DNA of 9,888 bases. It comes from Candidatus Omnitrophota bacterium (GTDB taxonomy: Bacteria; Omnitrophota; Gorgyraeia; Gygaellales; Profunditerraquicolaceae). Shown one piece after another: positions 4,783 through 9,888 of this stretch. Numbering within the stretch: the stretch's first letter is position 1; every line of letters begins with the position of its first letter. Under the pieces are notes generated by a model. The model searched no databases. It was not told the origin of the DNA and worked only from the letters and a program-made list of their open reading frames with translations. The position numbers and the translations under genes were made by a program. Location: NCBI GenBank assembly GCA_028710845.1, contig JAQTTI010000035.1:1-9888 (forward strand). Direction: 5' to 3'.

Positions 4783-7700
4783 TTCTGTTATGCTTAATCG
4801 GAAGCGCCACAGTTACAGTTGTTCCCTTACCCTGCTGACTTTCAATATAGATCGAACCATCATGCAATTTAACCACCTGCTGGGCTACCGTAAGGCCCAG
4901 ACCAGTACCTTTAGCTTTGGTACTAAAGAATGGTTGGAAAATATTTTCTAAATCTGCCTTTTCGATACCCATTCCGTTATCTTTTACTGCGATTTTAACT
5001 ATTCCCCCCGCCGTTTCTGCTTTTATCTCGATATGGCCGCCGGGGCCGGTAGCGTCAAAAGAATTAATTAAAAGATTGGTAAAAACTTCTTTCATTTGCA
5101 CCGCATCAGCTTCTACAAGCAAATTCTTGATTACATCATCATTTCTAATGATAGAAATTTGATATTCCGGAAAACGGCTTTTCGCATCATTTATACAGGT
5201 ACTGATTATATTAAATAGATTAATCGAAGCAGTATGGGGAGCTTTTATCTTAGAGTAAAATAAAAGGTTATCGATTATATTTTCACTCTCATGTAATTTT
5301 ATTCCAATATTCGAAAAATGTTTATCCAGGATGGGGTTCTGCGCCTTTCGCTGAGCATTATAAACGGCCATCTTTATAGCGGCCAGCGGATTACGCAACT
5401 CATGAGCAACAGTGGCAGCAAGAGTGCCAATATCCGAAAGCCGTTTTACATGATCTAGTTTTAGCTGTACATTCATCAATTCACGGGATTTTTCGTCGAC
5501 TAATTTTTCGAATGTCTCTTTATCCCTTTTTAGAATTTCTTCTGCCTGTTTGCGCAGAGTAACATTATTAATCGATAAAATAACATGCCGCTTATTCTCC
5601 AAAGTAACCGGATCTACATTGATCTCAAGCCATAAGCTCGTATTTACTCCATTTAAAAAAAGCACAGTCTGAATTTCAACTCCATGTATGGATATTCCGG
5701 TCTTAAGCACTTGTTCGAAAGTTTGGCGAATAAGACAAGACGAACATGCCGGAGTATTCCCGCAGCCTTGTTCCCGGGACAAAGCATAAATACAACCCAA
5801 AATGTTGCCCGGCAGCTTATCCGTTAACGAAGAAAAATCTTTTTCTCCCATCCACAATGAAACCGTCTTGTTAATTTTCTTGACCATTCCTTGCTCGTCA
5901 ACCAAAAGCATCCCTGTATCAACTACATCAAAAATAGCCTGCAGGCTTTCTCTTTCTTTTCTTAAAGTCTCTTCTGCTATTCTGCGCTCAGTAATATCGT
6001 TTAAAGTAATTATAGCCAGAAATGGCTTTCCTTCTTTGTCTTTTGCCAGGAGTCCTCCGTAACTAAAAACCCTTTGCCAATCCTTATCTAGGCGCCGGAT
6101 ATTTATTTCCAATTCGTGTAAAACTTCCCCCCGCAAAATCCTTGACAACGGCCACTGGTCAAACCCCAGGACTTCTCCTTTCGAAGTGGAAAGTTCAAAT
6201 TTTGCAGAAAAATCCTTAAGGTTGCGCTTATATTCTTCGGGGTCAGTAAAACCATGCAAAAAAATAGCGGTGGGATTCCAATGCAAAAGGTTACCCTTAA
6301 GATCCGAAACTATCAAACCTTCACTTAAGTTATCAACAACCGTCTGCAGACGCGCGCTTATTTCCTCTAACTGTCCAGTCCTCTCTTTTACCAGTATTTC
6401 AAGATTATCGCGGTGCTTTTTTAATTCGTTCTCCGCCTGCTTTAATACAGTTATGTCGCGGGCTGCGGCAAAAACCCCCATGACCTTGCCCTGAACATCT
6501 TTAAATACCGATGCGTTATAAAGAACCTCGATAAGACGGCCGTCCTTATTATGCATGGTTAAGGGATAATCGGTGACAAATCCCTGGGAAAAAACCTTTT
6601 GGTAGCCCTCCTGGGCTTTTTTAGGTTCAGTAAAGTAATTCGAGAACTCCGTGCCGATAAGCTCTTCCCTGGTTCTGCCTGTAGCCCTGATCGTGGCCTG
6701 GTTGACATCGGTAATTTTACCTTCCGCTGAAATGGTAACTAAGGGGTCTAGTGAAGATTCGATCAACCGGCGGGAATATAAAGAAGCCTGCCTGAGCTTT
6801 TCCTCCGCTTTTTTCTGCTCAGTAATATCGATCCCCATCTCAAGTATCATTTTTTCACCGTCGGAATCGGAAAAAGGAAAATCGTAAATATCATAATTAC
6901 GGTTGTCAGGGCCCAACCACTCCCAGTGATGCGTGGAATTAGTCGCCATGACTTTATAAGATTCGCAATTCTCGCAAACCTGGCTTCGTTTAAAAAGGTA
7001 TTCATAACAGCGCTTGCCGTCTGCATCTCCAAAGCGTTCCCGGAAGAATTTATTGGCAAAAGGAACACGATAATCATTATCCAAAAGAATTACGTAAACC
7101 GGCAAAGTTTCCAAAACATCGTATAAACGTTTCCTTTCGGCGTCGCGGGCAGCGCTTAGGCTTTGCAGATCCTGCGCCATTTTATCAAATGTCCGGGAAA
7201 GCTGGCCTATCTCGTCGTTTTGGCTGTTTCCTAATCTAAAATTAAGGTTACCCGAACCAAGCTCTTCGGCTCCTTTAGAAAGTTTTTTAATCGGCTTAGC
7301 AATGGATTTGGCAATGGAAAATGACATTAGTGCCGCAAGAAGAAAAACAATTATCAGTGTTACGATTTCCATATTTCTTAACTCTATTGCTTCAGCAAAT
7401 GCCTCTTCGGTGTCAATCTTTGTCACTATCCCCCAGTTAAAACCGGATATATACGTCCAGGCTGCCACAACCTTCTTTCCCCGGTAATCCACCATCTGGC
7501 CTGAACCGCTCTTTCCTGAAACTGCTTCCTGAAGGGGCATGGCAAACTTATCACCAATAGTTACTTTTCGTTTCAGGGCAGCAGTTGAGTCATACTTTAA
7601 AGGACTTAAAAATACTGCCTGATTGCCTACCCTTTTACCAATGAGCACTTCACCGGTTTTGCTAAAGCCGGTAGGTCCATGAATAAGGCTGTAAATCTGG

Positions 7701-8281
7701 CCCATATTCAGCTTAAAAACTATTATTCCGGCAAAATTATCATCGAGGTCATGCGCCGGGCCGCTGATAAATATTGATTCCTTTTTTCCAGCATCAAGAA
7801 AAATATCAGAAAAATAAATACCCTTTTTTCCTTCAGTAAATGCCGTTTTTAAATGGCCTGAACCGCCTAAGAAATCATTATTGTAATCTTCGGTCTGGCT
7901 TGAATAAACAACCGTCCCCTGGGTGTCTAAAAGCAAAACGCTGGACAGCTTGAGAGAAAGCTTGACCTGCTGCAATTGCTGATCAAGTATGCTTTTTGCT
8001 GTTATAAACTCGGGATTATTCTTATCGTTGGTTGATTGGGATAATATGGGAAGATTTTTCTTGATATTATAAAAACCTTCAGCCATCTCCAGGCTGGCTT
8101 TTAAACCGTTGAAATAGGATTCAATCTCCTCCTTTTCAAAAGTAACTATATCCTGAAGCTGTAATAGTCTGTCTCTTTCGAGAGATTTCTCATAATTGAA
8201 TAAACTAAAGATGCTGACAGATAATAAGGGTAGAAGAGCAAAGGTAAAAAATAAAATAAAAAGCTTTAATCTTATAGACAT
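4775..8281 (-). CDS. Large membrane sensor histidine kinase: Cache-HAMP-4xPAS-HisKA-HATPase
   Basis: The protein has 1168 residues. The first membrane segment is at about 7-29. An extracytoplasmic Cache-like sensor spans about 30-300, including FGxI-type IIVFKLNMGQIY (186-197) and WTYISGFNWGIVTKID (275-290). The second membrane segment is at 304-326, and HAMP at about 327-378. Four PAS domains follow at about 383-490, 500-615, 640-765 and 776-910, most ending in DIT-E or similar. HisKA carries HELRNP (His960). The ATPase has N1069/N1073, DNGMGI (1101-1106), FQPFFSTK (1115-1122) and GTGLGL (1125-1130), so it should be active. PAS1 contains Cys425, Cys436 and Cys439; PAS4 contains Cys830, Cys840, Cys846 and Cys849. 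The ATG at 8281 has AGGA upstream. The gene sits between two response regulators with short or overlapping junctions. The ligand is unknown. Confidence 0.95.
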   Translation of the reverse strand: MSIRLKLFILFFTFALLPLLSVSIFSLFNYEKSLERDRLLQLQDIVTFEKEEIESYFNGLKASLEMAEGFYNIKKNLPILSQSTNDKNNPEFITAKSILDQQLQQVKLSLKLSSVLLLDTQGTVVYSSQTEDYNNDFLGGSGHLKTAFTEGKKGIYFSDIFLDAGKKESIFISGPAHDLDDNFAGIIVFKLNMGQIYSLIHGPTGFSKTGEVLIGKRVGNQAVFLSPLKYDSTAALKRKVTIGDKFAMPLQEAVSGKSGSGQMVDYRGKKVVAAWTYISGFNWGIVTKIDTEEAFAEAIELRNMEIVTLIIVFLLAALMSFSIAKSIAKPIKKLSKGAEELGSGNLNFRLGNSQNDEIGQLSRTFDKMAQDLQSLSAARDAERKRLYDVLETLPVYVILLDNDYRVPFANKFFRERFGDADGKRCYEYLFKRSQVCENCESYKVMATNSTHHWEWLGPDNRNYDIYDFPFSDSDGEKMILEMGIDITEQKKAEEKLRQASLYSRRLIESSLDPLVTISAEGKITDVNQATIRATGRTREELIGTEFSNYFTEPKKAQEGYQKVFSQGFVTDYPLTMHNKDGRLIEVLYNASVFKDVQGKVMGVFAAARDITVLKQAENELKKHRDNLEILVKERTGQLEEISARLQTVVDNLSEGLIVSDLKGNLLHWNPTAIFLHGFTDPEEYKRNLKDFSAKFELSTSKGEVLGFDQWPLSRILRGEVLHELEINIRRLDKDWQRVFSYGGLLAKDKEGKPFLAIITLNDITERRIAEETLRKERESLQAIFDVVDTGMLLVDEQGMVKKINKTVSLWMGEKDFSSLTDKLPGNILGCIYALSREQGCGNTPACSSCLIRQTFEQVLKTGISIHGVEIQTVLFLNGVNTSLWLEINVDPVTLENKRHVILSINNVTLRKQAEEILKRDKETFEKLVDEKSRELMNVQLKLDHVKRLSDIGTLAATVAHELRNPLAAIKMAVYNAQRKAQNPILDKHFSNIGIKLHESENIIDNLLFYSKIKAPHTASINLFNIISTCINDAKSRFPEYQISIIRNDDVIKNLLVEADAVQMKEVFTNLLINSFDATGPGGHIEIKAETAGGIVKIAVKDNGMGIEKADLENIFQPFFSTKAKGTGLGLTVAQQVVKLHDGSIYIESQQGKGTTVTVALPIKHNRNA

Positions 8282-8331
8282 AAGAATCCTACCTCTAAAT
8301 AAATCCTCTAAGCTTGAATAAAGGCTATCTT

Positions 8332-9051
8332 TTACTTCTTTTTTTTCTGAACTTTCTTTCGATAACCGGTGGGAGTGAATTTAACAAACCTTTTGAATTG
8401 CCTTATAAACGACTCGGCATTTTCATATCCAAGTTTGCCTGAAATCTGGTTGATATTATAACTTGTTTTGGCAAGCAATTTTTTGGCTTCTTCGATTTTA
8501 ATTTTTAAGCGAAACTGGCTAAAACTGATGTGGCAATGCTCTTTAAAAACCCGGCTCAGGTATTTCGGGGAAAGATAGACTGCCTGAGCCACGTCATTAA
8601 GCTTGATTTTTTTAAAACAATTCCTTTCGACAAAGCGTTTTACTTTTTCTATCTTGCTGTTTATATCATTTGCCCCCTCATCGCCTAAAACTTTCTTGTC
8701 CATAACCTTCTCTATCTCTTCTTTTAGCTTAGCCAGGTCAGGGGGTTTTTCTATGTAACCATCTGCTTTACCTTCCAGGGCCTCGATGGCTACATCCTTC
8801 GAGCTATGCCCGGTAAGAATAATAATATTTAAATCAGGATCATTCTTTTTTATCTCTTTTAATATGTCCGTACCTGCGGGGCCGGGCATCATTACATCCA
8901 TCAAAACCAGGCCGATTTCATTGGCCCTTTTAAGAATATTAAGGGCCTCCATCCCGCCGGAGGCCTCAATAACCTCATATTCATGGAGAAAATCCTTCAA
9001 TTCCTCCCTGAATTCGCGGTCATCATCTACTATCAAAATTTTCTCTGCCAT
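8332..9051 (-). CDS. Response regulator with AraC-type DNA-binding domain
   Basis: This is a 239-residue transcription regulator: an N-terminal receiver (about 1-120), a short linker, and a C-terminal AraC/XylS double helix-turn-helix (about 134-235). Numbered from the ATG at 9051, the acceptor is Asp52 in LVLMDVMMP, with an acidic triad at 9-11, Thr80 in ILTGH and Lys102 in IEKPP. The AraC part shows LSPKYLSRVFKEH, a first-helix core, then INQISGKLGYENAESFIRQFKRFVKFTPTGYRK. An upstream TTG at 9063 would add four residues, but ATG gives the canonical MAEKILIVDDD start. Neither start has a good ribosome site. It is the first gene of the operon, 50 bases ahead of the kinase, and is the likely phosphorylation target. 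It is shorter than YesN-type regulators because it lacks the middle region. Confidence 0.94.
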   Translation of the reverse strand: MAEKILIVDDDREFREELKDFLHEYEVIEASGGMEALNILKRANEIGLVLMDVMMPGPAGTDILKEIKKNDPDLNIIILTGHSSKDVAIEALEGKADGYIEKPPDLAKLKEEIEKVMDKKVLGDEGANDINSKIEKVKRFVERNCFKKIKLNDVAQAVYLSPKYLSRVFKEHCHISFSQFRLKIKIEEAKKLLAKTSYNINQISGKLGYENAESFIRQFKRFVKFTPTGYRKKVQKKKK

Positions 9052-9071
9052 TTTTAGCTGCAATCTGAGGG

Positions 9072-9103
9072 TTTTATTGACTTTATCCTATTTTACTGAC
9101 TTT
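9072..9103. repeat. 13-bp direct repeat in the operon promoter, possible operator
   Basis: On the minus strand AAAGTCAGTAAAA (9091-9103) and AAAGTCAATAAAA (9072-9084) match at 12 of 13 positions and are offset by 19 bases, nearly two helical turns. One copy overlaps the -10 and the other covers the expected start of transcription. AraC-type regulators often bind direct repeats of about this spacing, so autoregulation is conceivable. The A/T-rich composition weakens the case. Confidence 0.4.
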
Positions 9104-9118
9104 TTCTCAGATAGGCAA
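9090..9118 (-). promoter_or_regulatory. Sigma-70 promoter of the regulator-kinase-receiver operon
   Basis: On the minus strand, TTGCCT (9113-9118) and TAAAAT (9090-9095) are separated by 17 bases. The -10 lies 38 bases upstream of the ATG at 9051. The -10 is inside one copy of a 13-bp direct repeat (see 9072-9103). The rest of the gap up to 9297 shows no convincing gene, RNA or terminator for the upstream pyruvate kinase gene. Confidence 0.55.
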
Positions 9119-9297
9119 TTACTTTTTCCGACCGGAACTGACTGTTATCCACCCCAATTTTTAGCCTATTTTAATGTTATCGGAAGATATCCGCTGTCCG
9201 ATCTTTTTCTAACCTGCCCTGGCAGAGAACTAATGATTAACCTTAGACCAACACCCTAGGAACTAACCTAAAATATTTCCTCAATTTATTTATGTAA

Positions 9298-9888
9298 TTA
9301 TTCTCTTTTCTGATTAGCGGTTTTTAAATATTTCTCGGTGAATTTTATTACATTGTTCATCATCTTCACCGACTCTGCGGGATATTTTCCCACCGCGGTT
9401 TCAGCTGACAACATAAGAAAATCCGAACCGTCTATTATTGCGTTGGCGCAATCGCTTACTTCAGCCCGGGTAGGAAGCCGATTTTGCGACATACTCTCAA
9501 GCATCTGGGTGGCCGTAATTACAAATTTCCCGGCGAGGTTACATTTTTTAATGATCATCTTTTGGATAACCGGAATTTCGTAAATCGGTAAAGACACCCC
9601 CATATCGCCGCGGGCAACCATAATCCCATCAGAAGCCTGGATTATCTGGTCTATATTTCTTATTCCCTGTTTATTCTCTATTTTGGCGATGACCTTTACG
9701 GGAGTTTCCGCTCCCAGTACATTCTTCACATCCCGAATATCATCTTTATTGCGCACAAATGACTGGGCAATATACTCAATTCCGTTTTTTGCGCAAAATT
9801 TTATGTCTGTGATATCTTTCCGGCTAAGAGATCCAAAATCAAGCTTGGCCTGCGGAATATTTATTCCCTTGCGGCTTTTTAGCAGCCC
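9298..9888 (-). CDS. pyk: Pyruvate kinase, 3' part (gene continues beyond the window); lacks the C-terminal domain
   Basis: Pyruvate kinase transfers phosphate from phosphoenolpyruvate to ADP in the last step of glycolysis in the cytoplasm. The reading frame is open to the window edge at 9888 and gives 196 residues beginning GLLKSRKGINIPQ, the family's exit from the B domain. Further motifs are YIAQSFVRNKDDI (39-51), VIAKIENKQG with catalytic Lys and metal-binding Glu, DGIMVARGDMGVSLP with the metal-binding Asp, KFVITATQMLESM, TRAEVSDCANAIIDGSDFLMLSAETAVGKYP. A GTG at 9756 is internal (the Val of SFVR), not a start. The protein ends at TEKYLKTANQKRE, immediately after the last barrel helix, so the usual 120-130-residue C-terminal allosteric domain is missing. 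No remnant of it fits in the 246 bases before the next gene. Confidence 0.96.
   Translation of the reverse strand, partial: GLLKSRKGINIPQAKLDFGSLSRKDITDIKFCAKNGIEYIAQSFVRNKDDIRDVKNVLGAETPVKVIAKIENKQGIRNIDQIIQASDGIMVARGDMGVSLPIYEIPVIQKMIIKKCNLAGKFVITATQMLESMSQNRLPTRAEVSDCANAIIDGSDFLMLSAETAVGKYPAESVKMMNNVIKFTEKYLKTANQKRE

Noticed and set aside
6847..7077. Minus-strand open frame of 76 codons inside the kinase gene
   Set aside because: It is in another frame through PAS1, where the kinase frame has clear domain sequence.
9052..9063. TTG start four codons upstream for the AraC-type regulator
   Set aside because: It has no ribosome site and extends the protein past the canonical receiver start; the ATG at 9051 is preferred.
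9179..9209. Hairpin followed by TTTTT on the plus strand
   Set aside because: The stem is only 6 bp with a 12-base loop and there is no plus-strand gene to terminate; it faces the wrong way for pyruvate kinase.
9243..9248. A lone GTCTAA on the minus strand in the pyruvate kinase-regulator gap
   Set aside because: The matching upstream -35 position has no GGAACTT; it stands alone and 190 bases from the next start codon.
8786..9259. Plus-strand open frame of 157 codons over the AraC-type regulator and the gap
   Set aside because: Antisense to a clear receiver domain, with no family features and no convincing promoter.
9754..9756. GTG as the start of the pyruvate kinase gene
   Set aside because: The frame stays open to 9888 with family motifs (LKSRKGINIP, YIAQSFVR), so this GTG is an internal Val and the gene is cut by the window edge.

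Overview
The window comes from a Gram-negative-type bacterium of moderate to low G+C by eye (not computed). Evidence for an outer membrane and periplasm is a secreted Spy/CpxP-like LTxxQ protein, a second small secreted protein, and an ECF sigma/membrane anti-sigma pair. The lineage is not fixed by the sequence. The mix of an archaeal-flavoured secretion ATPase, very large PAS kinases and a pyruvate kinase without its C-domain would suit an uncultured phylum such as Omnitrophota, but that is a guess. All ten genes lie on the minus strand, so the window is described below in transcription order, from high to low coordinates.

Right end: the last 196 codons of a pyruvate kinase gene enter from beyond base 9888 and stop at 9298, directly after the catalytic barrel. 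A 246-base gap follows. It holds a sigma-70-type promoter (9090-9118) and a 13-bp direct repeat. This promoter serves a three-gene signalling operon: an AraC-type response regulator (8332-9051), a 1168-residue membrane histidine kinase with Cache, HAMP and four PAS domains (4775-8281), and a stand-alone CheY-like receiver (4414-4782) that overlaps the kinase gene by 8 bases.

Middle: a small membrane protein with a bacterial PH domain (3703-4329) has its own sigma-70-type promoter (4370-4397) and an intrinsic terminator (3637-3676). Next come three genes or gene pairs that share one promoter type, GGAACTT-N16-GTCTAA, with exactly the same spacing each time. They are a DUF6515-like secreted protein (3241-3585), the ECF sigma factor with its zinc-finger anti-sigma factor (2549-3109 and 2080-2559, overlapping by 11 bases), and the Spy-like protein (1518-2024). 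The sequence matches the classical RpoE/sigma-E promoter. The simplest reading is that this sigma factor transcribes its own operon and two envelope proteins, making a small self-contained envelope-stress regulon readable from sequence alone.

Left end: the Spy-like gene is followed by a perfect 27-bp inverted repeat (1438-1505). It can act as a terminator and resembles dispersed REP-like elements. Beyond it is a Tad/GspE-type secretion ATPase gene (12-1352) with its own putative promoter. Its Walker A, Asp-box and Walker B motifs are intact, and parts of it look closer to archaeal pilus ATPases than to bacterial CpaF. No tRNA, rRNA, CRISPR array, integrase or transposase was seen. No gene-free stretch exceeds 300 bases.
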